Positions 40,347 through 49,130 of a stretch of 50,000 bases of DNA are shown here, piece by piece. The DNA comes from Symbiodinium natans (Eukaryota; Sar; Dinophyceae; Suessiales; Symbiodiniaceae). Below the pieces are notes generated by a model. It made no database searches and had not been told where the DNA came from. It saw only the letters and a list, made by a program, of their open reading frames with translations. Where the stretch lies: the NCBI GenBank assembly GCA_905221605.1, contig CAJNDS010002487.1, forward strand, positions 318,202 to 368,201. Direction: 5' to 3'. Position numbers and translations under genes: made by a program. The number at the start of each line of letters is the position of its first letter. Position 1 is the stretch's first letter.

Positions 40347-40410
40347 GTTGTGCTTTGGAACTGGGGGCCGGAGTAGTCTGTGCCTTCCATCCCTTAGCTG
40401 GCGAGTCGGA

Positions 40411-40521
40411 AGGTTTAGGGTTTAGGGTTTAGGGTTTAGGCGGTTTAGGGTTTAGGGTCTAGGGTCTAGGGTCTAGGGTTTAGGGTTTAGGGTTTAGGGT
40501 TTAGGGTTTAGGGTTTAGGGT
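40411..40521. repeat. TTTAGGG telomere-like tract
   Basis: About 15 units with a CTAGGGT block. Confidence 0.95.
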
Positions 40522-40619
40522 AGAATGATTCTTTTTTTGCCCCCAACTTCCCCAGCCCTTTTACACTAATCTCCCCCCATTATAGCCAAGCCTCTTATGT
40601 AGTCACAACAGGGCTCTGT

Positions 40620-40800
40620 GCTGTAGGCCACCACGCGGATGGCCTTTCGTAGTCTTCGACTTGCGCGTCATGTAAGAAAGGAACTTCCCGAGCCACCAAT
40701 TTGCTCTCAAGAGGTACTGCAAACAATCGAGCATCCAGCTGACAGAGATCCCACAACACTCATTCCACAACCCGTCTCCGTCCACCGAACGCACGAAGGC
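40620..40800 (-). other. Possible kelch module
   Basis: A minus-strand frame reads SVDGDGLWNECCGISVSW then MLDCLQYLLRANWW. The spacing LWxxxxG...L.DCLQYL....W resembles a kelch glycine strand followed by the aromatic strand and Trp, without the glycine pair. No clear splice sites. Confidence 0.35.
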
Positions 40801-40944
40801 AGCAGACCTTGAGGTCCGGCGACCCCCCCTTTAACACCTCTTTTTGGCAACTTCAAGGCTGCAATTTCGAATTCGAAGCTCCTTCCCGACATGAGGAGAT
40901 TTCGCAGCCCGGTCCTTCAACTCCAACAGCACACCAAGTCACAC

Positions 40945-40990
40945 CTGGGTCCGGCCTTGTTGTTGTCCGCACTGGGGCTGATGGTGCATT
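40945..40990 (-). CDS. Exon E, CUB-like continuation
   Basis: After ctgcgcgcag the sequence continues AA TGC ACC ATC, which together with the left-over G of exon D gives GANGKECTISPSADNNK. A Cys-x-Ile shortly after NYP..Y is what a CUB domain needs. GT donor follows CCCAG. The phase match across a 253-bp intron supports the join; the exon is short (46 nt), so chance cannot be excluded. Confidence 0.45.
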
Positions 40991-41243
40991 CTGCGCGCAG
41001 AAACTCAGAGACTTGGGCTAGGCCGCTAGGTTTAGAGGGGAGCCCACGGGAGTATGTGATCTCTGCCCCCCAAAGAGCGGCCCGAGCTTCAGCACCCCGA
41101 AGCCTCCAGGATCCGAATCTGACATAAAGAAGCCCTGGACACGCAAAATCCTTCAGAGAGCTTGACATGATACCACTAGGTGGTCTCAAGGGCCCCCCCC
41201 CCCCCCCCCCTCTCTCTTCAGTCTCCCTCACCCCCATGCCAAC

Positions 41244-41332
41244 CTTTGCCGTTGGCGCCATCATCGTTGACGTAACGGTTGGGGTAGTTCTCGCTCTGCA
41301 TACATGCCCCCCCATCGGTGATGAAGCAGGCC
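41244..41332 (-). CDS. Exon D, CUB-like start
   Basis: After gctttcag|G the frame reads ACFITDGGACMQSENYPN then RYVNDDGANGK. The first G completes TT|G of exon C, so phase fits. The Cys...S.NYP..Y pattern is that of the first strands of CUB domains, found in extracellular modular proteins. The last codon is AAA with one base (G) left before gttggc. The alternative reading is one more degenerate kelch strand (CFITDGG). Confidence 0.5.
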
Positions 41333-41616
41333 CTGAAAGCGGCCGAGAGCAGAAAGACCCGGGCTTTGGTTGGGGCATTGGGCGCTCTTGGGCGCTCGCT
41401 GCTCTCCGGGACTCAAAGAGCAAAGAGTGAGAGCGCAGATTCAACGAGGCCAACAGAAAGCCCTGAGCCCTGAAGCCTTTAAGGCCGAGATGCCTCTTTA
41501 AAAGACCCTCCTAACCGCAACCGCAGCCATCCGCAGCCCAGGCATCTTTTCTTGAGGCAAGGCACGTTCCGGCCGTCAAGCTGAAGGAGCCGGTGCTTGC
41601 TTGACTGAAGGCCTGC

Positions 41617-41922
41617 AAGTCATTCAACCTGCCGCTGGCGGACTCCCCACCGAAGACGTACATCCGGCCCTCGGCCTGACTCCATATTGCCACGTGGTTG
41701 GCTCGGCCCTCAGGCGGCTGTTGGACGTTGATCTGGTGCCAGTTGTTTGTCCCACTCTCGTAGTAGTGCAAGTCATTCAAGGCAGTGCCGTCGTTACCTC
41801 CAAAGACATACATCCGGCCGTCGGCCGGGGACCAAACTGCTGACATGCTGCTGCGACCACCCGGCGCAGAGCCAGCTGGGGATAGCAAGGACCACTCGCT
41901 TCCTGCCGCCGCAAAGCAGTAC
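41617..41922 (-). CDS. Kelch exon C (two blades)
   Basis: Acceptor tcggtcag|G at 41923; the first G completes the split codon of exon B, giving DLHLMYCFAAAGSEWSLL. Then MYVFGGNDGTALNDLHYY, TNNWHQINVQQPPEGRANH and MYVFGGESASGRLNDL. A GC donor (gcaggcc) after AATGACTT leaves two bases for the next exon. The 158-bp intron between B and C is GC-AG. The frame also stays open through the donor to a stop at 41511, so unspliced read-through or an alternative C-terminus is possible. Confidence 0.9.
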
Positions 41923-42080
41923 CTGACCGACCCCAGCGTCTGTAGACTTCGCTCCATCAACAGGTCTTAATTCCTACGGCAGCCAGAACCGTTCATGGCA
42001 CCCCCGAGGGGAGAGGAGAGGGAAGGGGACCTGCGAAGGGTCTGAAAATGCCTACCAAAAAAACAAAAACATACTTAAGC

Positions 42081-42600
42081 ATGAGGTGCAAATCCTGGAG
42101 AACACCGGCACCTCCGGAGCCCGTCCCGCCAAACACGTACATCCTGTGAAGCTCGTCATCCCATCCCGCGGCATGCCCATAGCGAATGCTGGGTACACTA
42201 CCAGTGGCGGTGACCTCCGCCCAAGTGCCGTCCTCTCTGTTGTAGTACTGGACGTCGTTGAGTATCGTACCAACACCTCTGCCGCCGAAGACATACATGC
42301 CGGAGAAGCCAGTGCTCCAAACAGCAGTGTGGAAGTACCGAGCCGGTACGGAGTCAGACTGGCGAGGGACAACTTCGTTCCATGTGTTTTTTGTGCTTTG
42401 GTAGAACCATAACTCACTCAAGATACTGCTTCCATCGTATCCTCCAAATAGGTACAACGAGCTGGTCCCTGGATCCCACACTGCCGAAGGGTAACTGCGT
42501 GCGGTGGGCGTGGTCGAAGGGTTCAGCTGCTGCCATACCACATTCTGGATGTCAAAGTAGTGCAAGTCGTCCAACAAAACACTGCTGTCATTGGAAATGC
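42081..42600 (-). CDS. Kelch exon B (about three blades)
   Basis: Begins after ctccag and ends CTCAT before a GC donor (gcttaagtatg). 520 nt in phase with both neighbours. It encodes DDLHYFDIQNVVWQQL, LYLFGGYDGSSILSELW, ARYFHTAVW, MYVFGGRGVGTILNDV, IRYGHAAGW and MYVFGGTGSGGAGVL. The blade spacing of about 50 residues and the conserved Gly-Gly, Tyr and Trp positions are classic kelch. This is the best preserved coding stretch of the window outside the LINE. Confidence 0.93.
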
Positions 42601-42669
42601 CTGGAGGGGTTCAACGTATGCTTTTGTTTACTTATAGGGAATTCGAGGTCTGCACGAGACACGCTCAAC

Positions 42670-42777
42670 TGCCTCCGAAGACATACATCCTTTCGTTGCC
42701 AATGGCAGCTGCATGGCTTGAGCGGAGGAGTGGTGGGCTGCCCGCCGGGGATATTGGAAGCCACGCATTCGCGTCTG
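42670..42777 (-). CDS. Kelch exon A
   Basis: Thirty-five full codons with the canonical blade linker and strand: DANAWLPISPAGSPPLL, then RSSHAAAIGNE and RMYVFGG. The acceptor is a pyrimidine-rich run ending ttggtag at 42778-42779. The exon ends GGA GGC A with a GT donor at 42669, so the last codon is completed by the next exon (A|GC, Ser). The intron to exon B is 69 bp. The reading continues smoothly into the ...NDSSVLLDDLHYFD strand of exon B. Confidence 0.85.
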
Positions 42778-43136
42778 CTACCAAAGGGAGAAACAAGAAT
42801 ACCAACTGCGCCAGTTCCGAAAGCAAGGCCATGGCAACTCATGCAGGAGCGGTGAAGGTGAAACTGGAGTAGCCAAAATCTCTTCACAAGTGGATGGATG
42901 ATGCACTGCTACCCGGCTGGCGCTTCGGATTTGAAGTTCAAAGACCTTTCGTGTGGAAAATGGACTTGAAACGCCTGACAACTAAGCTAAGCGTTGTCCT
43001 TGCAGCCGGCCAACGGCGCGCAAACGATCTCTTCATCATGCCATCTTGACACAGGTGCCCAAACGTTCACTGCAATTGGGTAAGCCCGCTTGACCAGAAA
43101 CCGTACATGTGTGCCCTCCCTGCTCCTCAAGAAGTT

Positions 43137-43720
43137 TCACGCAAGCACTTGCCCACTTTCTGTAAGATTCTGCTGCCCCAGAACGGCTTCATACAGGCCT
43201 GTTACCCCCTGACTCCGGCCCCCCTCACTCGCGCTCCCGGTTTGCTTGTCCTTTGCACACAGTGGATATGAACACATGCGCATCAACTCGCGGCAGCATA
43301 CCAGGCAGTCTGCAAGTTGCAATGTCCTGCATCGGACACCAAGCCCTTGGGTTGCGCATGAGACTTCTCATACAAAATGTAGTGATACTGCTTGAGTTTA
43401 CTCAGATTCCTAGCCACCATTCTTTCGAAGTTTGAATTTGTGTACCCTTCGGACGACACAGGCGACGACGAAGGCTGGTACATTCAAGTAGGCTTGCACC
43501 TTCAAGTTGTAGACATTACAGAACGTCATGCTGCTTGCGGCCACCAAGCCTACACGGACACCAGCACTAAAGTTCTGTTCAACCAACCATACCCAGGCCA
43601 ACTATCCGAGATGCCACAGATTCGGTTAGGGCAGTTGCAAAACAGGTCGTACACCAAGAGACACCGCGACAGGCACCGCACGTGTCCCCATAACATGATC
43701 GAAAACAGCCTTTTCGGCTG
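43137..43720 (-). other. Weak kelch-like frames upstream of the clear exons
   Basis: Three minus-strand stretches look like decayed or unusual kelch strands: RCLLVYDLFCNCPNR with a later SDSW (about 43590-43700), MTFCNVYNLKVQAY (about 43430-43540) and YHYILYEK...LQTAWY (about 43290-43400). None has the glycine pair. Position and strand fit N-terminal exons of the kelch gene, but each match alone is within what chance could give. Confidence 0.25.
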
Positions 43721-43935
43721 AATTTGTCTGCAAGGTTGTACCTCTAACATCATACTGGTTTGACAATCTTCGAATCATCTCCCTGAGAATGGTACCAAAA
43801 ATTTGTTTCGGGCGTAAATCTCAAAAACGGCTTTGGCGCCGGTACTTTCCGAGCATCGTGACCTGCAATGCATGTAATACATCCGCCACGACACCTACCA
43901 CAGCAACAACTGCAACTGCTGCAGGCACCCCGTTC

Positions 43936-44050
43936 AGGGTTCTGGGTTCAGGGTTCCGGGTTTAGGGTTTGAGATATGGGATTTAGGATTTCGGATTTAG
44001 GGCTTAAGGTTTAGGGTTTAGGGTTGAGGCTTTAGGGTTTAGGGCTTAGT
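43936..44050. repeat. Last, highly degenerate TTTAGGG tract
   Basis: Units drift to GTTCAGGG, GATTTAGG and similar. No telomere-like tract is found to its right. Confidence 0.85.
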
Positions 44051-44059
44051 ACATCGTTA

Positions 44060-44490
44060 GCCATGATGGGCGGCGAATGATGGTGATGTTGTTGTGGATC
44101 TGTGCATCAGGGATGACCCGCTCGTGATCGCTGCCGCGGTAAGTCCCGCAAAAGGGGCCTCATGCCTCCAATGCCAAAACATCCATGCGAACACTCCAAC
44201 AAAGGTCTCCCTTGCGCTCTTCCTCTCACGTCGCTTCGCGGGGCAACTGATCATGGCAAGCAACTCATCACTTCTGGCACTCCAGACGCTCTTCCCTTAG
44301 TTTCGCAAGAAGCGGTGGCCAAGAATTTGGGTCTCAAGATCTGCGCTGGACTCATGGACTCGCACAAGAAGAGATCCATCCATTCTCGGTTCTCGAGTCC
44401 ACACAACGCTCACGCCGCTTCGAAGATGTGAACAATGCAAACGGGAAGCAACCCCAGCCCCAAGCACAAGAAATTGCAAAAGCTGCGGTC
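44060..44490. other. No gene supported
   Basis: A plus frame VVVDLCIRDDPLVIAAA ends at a consensus donor gtaagt (44137), which could be a stray exon, but nothing links to it. Confidence 0.2.
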
Positions 44491-44491
44491 T

Positions 44492-44626
44492 TTATTGCCG
44501 CGGCTTTTTGATTCGGAGAACCAAACCAAATTCGGCTCCGGCTCCAAATTTTTGCCACGCAAACGGCAGACCCGGCAAGACGTAATGGAAGATGACGAGC
44601 ACGATGACGAGCACAATCCACGGCAT
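44492..44626 (-). CDS. Short ORF with N-terminal hydrophobic segment (possible leader exon)
   Basis: An ATG at 44626 opens a 44-codon frame beginning MPWIVLVIVLVIFHYVLPG, a textbook signal peptide or signal anchor, followed by FAWQKFGAGAEFG and a basic tail (RIKKPRQ) before TAA. It lies on the same strand and 1.8 kb upstream of the first well-formed kelch exon, and just beyond the last telomere-like tract. It could be the first exon of the kelch gene, for instance with a GC donor at GCGTG|gcaaaa, or an independent small membrane protein. The overlapping plus-strand frame (44435-44812) is basic and acidic with no recognisable fold. Confidence 0.4.
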   Translation of the reverse strand: MPWIVLVIVLVIFHYVLPGLPFAWQKFGAGAEFGLVLRIKKPRQ

Positions 44627-44639
44627 TCCAGCAATTACA

Positions 44640-45480
44640 TAAGCCAGAAGAGATCATCCAAGTACAGCAATGGTCCAAGGCAAATCTTCCAACCCGCCGA
44701 TCAACCTCAGCCGATAAACGCGACCGACCGTAACTACAGTCGCTGGCACCCGGCAGCAAGCCCCAGTCCTGCTGCAAAGTCAAAACTAGGCGACGCCGAT
44801 GCACCCGCTTGACCCCGAAGAACGCGCCGGACGTCTGGAGTTCGCCTGCTGACGATGGGCGCAGCTGATCTCGAATCTTGATTGCTGCATTCACTGCGTT
44901 CCGTCACACACCACGGGAAAAGAGCCCTTGATCTGTGTGTGCGTGTGTGTGTCGAAGGACAACAAGCACCGCACTACTCCTACAAGACAAGAGGTCTAGC
45001 GTTGTAGGTGGCCAGTAGTCCTGAACAACCAAACCAAGCCACTTCCCTCCATATCATCGACAATCTTCTGAAGATAGAACTCAGCGATACTCAGCTTCAC
45101 TCAGCGAGAAGCTACTTTTCTCTGCTGCGTGAGTCCAAACATGCAAGTTTGGGAACACACAGCTAAACAGCCTTTCCTTTGACGGACATGGCGGAGCTGC
45201 AGCGAGAGGCTGGCGATTGCAAAGCTTTCCTTTCTGCCAAATCTTTTTGGCCAAGGGATGGGAGTAGGCGCCAAGACCCCTTGGTCATAAAAAGACTGAC
45301 TCCGCTCCCCATTGTGGTGTGTTTCTGAACAGCAAGGAACGGGGGGTTCGAGTTTTTTTTTCCGAGTTGAGCGAACAAATGCGATCCACCTTCTTGGTGT
45401 TTGGGTTGTGAAAACCGTGCCTCTGTACCGGCACATCTGATGGCCCTCTTGGCCCTATAGTACAGGGGGAGGAAAACACC
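44640..45480. other. No gene supported
   Basis: A GT run near 44935-44952 and a 111-codon minus frame (45101-45436) without recognisable features. Confidence 0.3.
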
Positions 45481-45485
45481 TCCTC

Positions 45486-45831
45486 CTAAGCTACCATCCT
45501 CTTTGGGATGCTACCAGAGGTTGTACCTCATGAGAGGAATGAACCTCCTGGCAAAACGTTCCTCAGGGTTTCTGGTGCATTGGGTGCAAACCGTGAGAGG
45601 ATATCGGCCAGGGGTGTGTTCTCTGGCAGCGAGGATGAACCTCAGCTTATCATCCTCGTTGGGATGCTACCAGAGGCTGGTACCTCATGAGAGGTTAGGA
45701 ACCTCCTGACAAAAGGTCCCTCAAGGCCTTTGGTGCACTCAGTGCAGGCTGTTAGAGGGAGGCGGTCAGGGTTCCGCCCTGGTAGCGAGGATGATACCTC
45801 TTTGCTATCCTCGCTGGGAGGATGCAACCTC
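45486..45831 (-). repeat. Tandem 3' repeats of the LINE
   Basis: Two direct repeats of about 160 bp (45490-45648 and 45649-45808, sharing GGGATGCTACCAGAGG and CTCATGAGAGG) plus the start of a third. They follow the stop of the last LINE frame and so form its 3' untranslated end. Confidence 0.75.
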
Positions 45832-46640
45832 CTAGGCTGCATCAGCTGGTGGTGCCCTTAGTGGCACCAACTCCCAGCGAGGCTCCTCCAGGATGTTGCC
45901 GAGGGGTCGCGCTAGCCCGTAATCGGGCGACGGCAGTTCATAAAGAACTTTCATGTCGATGAGAGCCTCGACAAACACCATGTCCATATTTTTTAACTCC
46001 CACAGCAACAAGCTGGCCAGCAAAGGGATGCTGGCATGATGGAGGCTGACCCACCTCCTGACCTTGCTGCTCAAGGTGGGTGCGTCTTGGTCAAACCACC
46101 GGAAGAAAGAGACGAGCCGGGTCAGGCTGGGGAAACCGTAGTGCTCTCTGGTGCCCCAGTTGGCCACATCCAAGCTTGTCAACCGGTGGTACTTGGCCAT
46201 TCCAAGGTACCCCCAGCTATGCTCCCCTTGGTCGCGGGGATGGAGGTACCCCTCCGGAAGGCGAAGTCCACACCAGAAGCACATCATAATGCACATCTGG
46301 AGGAATGAACCGTCCGGTGTCGGGCGAATGGGGGCCACCATCCGCTCGACTGCGAAGGCCCGCAGGTCCTGGTCTGGGCCCAGGGACCTCGACCTGGAGG
46401 GTGAACCTCCGGCAGACCTGGGGCCAGGAATCGAAAGCCAGCACTCAAAGTGGTGGGAACTTTGGAGGCCTCCTTTAAGACCCAGCGGGGTTCCTGCTCG
46501 AGGGTGTACACTACCCTCGAGCCACCTCGAGCAAGGATGCTCAGGTACCTGACCTTGCCTTGGACCTCATAGGAGGCCCGGTCAGGCAGCTGATTGGCCA
46601 GGCCATTGCCTCGGCCGCGGCCACTTGCTCGGAGGATAAG
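45832..46640 (-). CDS. Unrecognised C-terminal module of the LINE
   Basis: First part (46450-46640, one frame): VRYLSILARGGSRVVY, RWVLKEASKVPTT. Second part (45832-46430, another frame): FAVERMVAPIRPTPDGS, GYLGMAKYHRLTSLDVAN, SIPLLASLLLWELKNMD and PLGNILEEPRWELVPL before the stop. The glycine-rich loop, VLK lysine and HRL...D..N order are loosely reminiscent of a protein kinase fold; this is speculation. Frameshifted between the parts. Confidence 0.45.
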
Positions 46641-47263
46641 GTTACCTCCCTCGGTTGCTGGCCTGGTACCCGTGTTGAGGTCTGCCGGGGGCTCTTGGTC
46701 CTGCTCCTCCACGGGGGCTCCCCACCAGCTGGAGGACCCCAATGCTCGTCCCCCCATTCCTGCCATCCCTCCCATTCTTCGTGCCCCCAACCAGGGTTGG
46801 CAGCACGGTTCGCTGGCGGTGGCCTGGGTGGGACCCGTTGGGCTGCCTCAGAAACAGCCTGTTGCCTTTGAGCCCTGGCCTGTTCCTTTGCCTCTGCAGG
46901 GTGTATCATCTACGTACCATTGCGCCGGGGGTCCTGCGCTCCAGCAGGAACTCTCCCTTGCCTTGGGCTTTTCCTGGCTGCCTGCTCGAGGAGGAACCTC
47001 CCTCTTACGACTCTCCCAAGCCTTATCCTCCGGAGGCTGCCCCTCCCCTACCGGTGCTGCGGTTGGTGGCTCCTGGTTGTTTTCCTCCTTCGTCTCGGCA
47101 GGGCCGCATTTGAGGAGGCACTGGCTTGGGCGGGAAGCCCCTCCTCAGTATCAGCGCCGCCGGTGGGGTGGCTGAGAGCCGCTTGCTCTGAGGAGGCTCC
47201 ACCCTCCGGCTTCTCTCCTTCACACTTCACGGGGGCCTCCCTGGGAGGGCAGGTCCTCCTCTT
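46541..47263 (-). pseudogene. Pro/Trp/Gly-rich linker of the LINE
   Basis: Low-complexity text on the minus strand (PPANRAANPGWGHEEWEG, WQEWGDEHWGPPAGG). No folded domain recognised; frames change within it. Confidence 0.45.
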
Positions 47264-47644
47264 TCACTTCCGCCATTGCGCACAGGGGGGGGCGCCGTCT
47301 ACTGGCCTGGTATCCTGTGCTGGCTGAAAAAGGCTGCGGAGGGCATTGGTTGTTTCGGGTTTGAATTGCGATTTACACCTGGGGTCCTTTTTGAAACTAC
47401 AAGCAGCAGCAAGTTTTTGCGAAACCGTTTGGGTTTTTAGGGACAGTTGGCCACCACAGCCCTCACACACCCAAAGTTGCCTAGTTCCCAAAAGCTTCAA
47501 AACATGCGTGACATGAACCCCTTCAATCGCAACCCTCCCTTGCTGCGCACATTGGTGTGCTGCCAGTGCCTCCAAAGTTTTGCGGTTTTTGGTGTGCAAA
47601 AGTTTTAGCTGGCACTGAGCACACCGGAGGTTGGGCCGGCACAC
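47264..47644 (-). CDS. Cys-rich zinc-finger-like region of the LINE
   Basis: Frame CRPNLRCAQCQLKLLH then LEALAAHQCAQQG, and later LWVCEGCGGQLSL with LAAACSF. Two CxxC...H/C clusters suggest zinc binding, as in LINE C-termini that bind nucleic acid. It overlaps the end of the RT frame by about 120 bp in another frame, which marks a frameshift. Confidence 0.6.
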   Translation of the reverse strand: MCRPNLRCAQCQLKLLHTKNRKTLEALAAHQCAQQGRVAIEGVHVTHVLKLLGTRQLWVCEGCGGQLSLKTQTVSQKLAAACSFKKDPRCKSQFKPETTNALRSLFQPAQDTRPVDGAPPCAQWRK

Positions 47645-48653
47645 TCGGGACTCTCAGTTGTTTCAACTTCTTCTGTCGTTTGCCCGCTTTGTGCCTTCGG
47701 GCTCTTTGCACCTTGACCCTTCGGACCCGACCCAGGGCACAGTCCAGGCCTAAATCCTTCATGCTATCACAGATAGCCGGGTCCCCATCTTTGCGCAGCT
47801 TCTGTAGCTCCCTTCTGGCTTCTGCAGTGGTGCACAGGAAGCCTGTTTTCTTAAGGGACAGACGGAGGTCGCTACCTTCCAGAAGCCGGCGAAGGGTTTT
47901 GTAACCTTCATAAACCGCAAAAGCTGCCTGCTCAGGATATCGTGCTTCGAAATCCGCTCCGATGTCGTCCACCCAGGTGTCTAAGGCGGTGATACTTCGG
48001 AGCTGAGCGGCTTCGTGCATTATTGGCTGGAGGTAAACCCTTGCCATCATTGTTGCGAACGGGCACCCTGCGAGGATGCCCCTCGCAGGGAGGATCCCCT
48101 CCGAAAGGAGATCCTCTGCCACGAGATATCTCGTTCCCCGGTAGACTTGCATGACCAGGACGGCTATAGCTGGCGGGAAGCCGGTCGCCACTATCCGCTC
48201 CTCCAATTTGGTCCAATTAACACTGTCATAGAAAGTCTGCAGGTCCAACAGGACCGCACAGGCATGTTTGTTGGCTGCTCGGCTAACCTCTCCTCTCAGG
48301 AGTCTCTGCATGCCTGTTTCTAGACAAGTGTTACCCGGGGAGGCTTTATCCCATGGGAACCTCTCTGCAGTTTCTCGCATCCATTTCTTGACGACCTGTG
48401 CTCTGCAGAAGCACCAAAGCCGGTAGGTGATGGATGTGAGGGTTATGGGCCTTTCTATGTCAGCATTTTTGGGCAGGAGTGCCACATGGTGCGCCTGCCA
48501 GTGCTGTGGCGCCACTCCTGTGGTTTCAGCCAAGTTCAGGACTTGGGTGAGCTGCTCATAGGCCGGCCCAGGGAGGTTTTTGAGGGCAGCATAGGTGAGC
48601 CCATCAAGACCTCCTGCCTTGTCGGTGACATTCTTGAGGATGGCCTCGAGCAC
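47523..48653 (-). CDS. Reverse transcriptase domain of the LINE
   Basis: 376 codons. Motifs in order: AGGLDGLTYAALKNLP, ALLPKNADIERPITL, ACAVLLDLQTFYDSVNW (motif A with catalytic Asp), GILPARGILAGCPFATMM (motif B), TWVDDIGADF (motif C, WVDD instead of FADD) and LSLKKTGFLC (motif D). The frame then drifts out of the conserved protein near 47640. Confidence 0.9.
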   Translation of the reverse strand: MLEAILKNVTDKAGGLDGLTYAALKNLPGPAYEQLTQVLNLAETTGVAPQHWQAHHVALLPKNADIERPITLTSITYRLWCFCRAQVVKKWMRETAERFPWDKASPGNTCLETGMQRLLRGEVSRAANKHACAVLLDLQTFYDSVNWTKLEERIVATGFPPAIAVLVMQVYRGTRYLVAEDLLSEGILPARGILAGCPFATMMARVYLQPIMHEAAQLRSITALDTWVDDIGADFEARYPEQAAFAVYEGYKTLRRLLEGSDLRLSLKKTGFLCTTAEARRELQKLRKDGDPAICDSMKDLGLDCALGRVRRVKVQRARRHKAGKRQKKLKQLRVPSVPAQPPVCSVPAKTFAHQKPQNFGGTGSTPMCAAREGCD

Positions 48654-48833
48654 CTCTCCTTGTTATCTTGAACAGCGGGGAGGCTTTGGCCGCATCCAGC
48701 AGGGTCTGGCCGATCGGGGGGGAGCATTCTACCTCTCCCCAAATTGCGACCCACTGCTTCCTCCTGGCCCCTGGGCGCTCTTCGCCTGTTTTGGAAGGGC
48801 CGATCTAGGACTCTCTCACTCTTCTTGAGAGAA

Positions 48834-49130
48834 CTAGAGAGGTCTCATCCCTTTCACCAATCCCGCTTGGAGCCAGTCCTTATATTGGGCCTGCTGCTCC
48901 TTGGCTCTCTGCATCTGGAGGGCCGCCTCCTTGTGCCTGGCAGCGACACTCAAAGACCGCCACTGTGGTTCTATTGCTGAACATTGCTTGTAAAGTTCTG
49001 TGAGGAAGGCAGTTCCTTCAGCAATGTCTTGACAGGTTTGGAGGGGGCCTAGGTCCGGTAGGTGCTGCTGGGAGGCGGGCACTTCCTCCAGGATTCTGGC
49101 CATTCGTGCCCACCATGTCAGAGCCTTTGG
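48834..49130 (-). pseudogene. LINE linker between endonuclease and RT, shifted frame
   Basis: Continues the protein in another frame: LTWWARMARILEEVPAS and AARHKEAALQMQRAKEQQ, a Gln/Ala-rich helical linker. It ends at a stop near 48834; fragments of the next part (KQWVAIWGEVECSPPIG, LLDAAKASPLFK) follow in a third frame. Confidence 0.65.

Larger units (their letters stand above)
1..44626 (-). other. Candidate giant multi-exon kelch gene, or same-strand array of kelch genes
   Basis: Seen: about 30 clear and 30 weaker kelch modules, all read from the minus strand, each in its own short open stretch and separated by non-coding DNA rich in TTTAGGG-type repeats. Known: kelch repeats of 44-56 residues form beta-propeller blades used in protein or carbohydrate binding. 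Inferred: these are exons of one very large gene, or of several tandem genes in the unidirectional arrays typical of dinoflagellates. Exons joined in phase at 40.9-42.8 kb support real splicing. The 5' limit (leader ORF at 44.6 kb) and the 3' limit (beyond base 1) are guesses. Some modules have lost the glycine pair and may be decayed. Confidence 0.6.

Noticed and set aside
280-44050. A true chromosome end
   Set aside because: Tracts are short, in both orientations, and embedded between exons; there is no long terminal array in one direction.
44435-44812. Plus-strand frame of 125 codons opposite the hydrophobic leader
   Set aside because: Charged low-complexity text without a domain; the minus strand offers a better-defined hydrophobic segment. 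Not excluded, only less likely.
46036-47327. Plus-strand frames over the LINE
   Set aside because: They are complements of the LINE proteins, with proline-rich low-complexity text.
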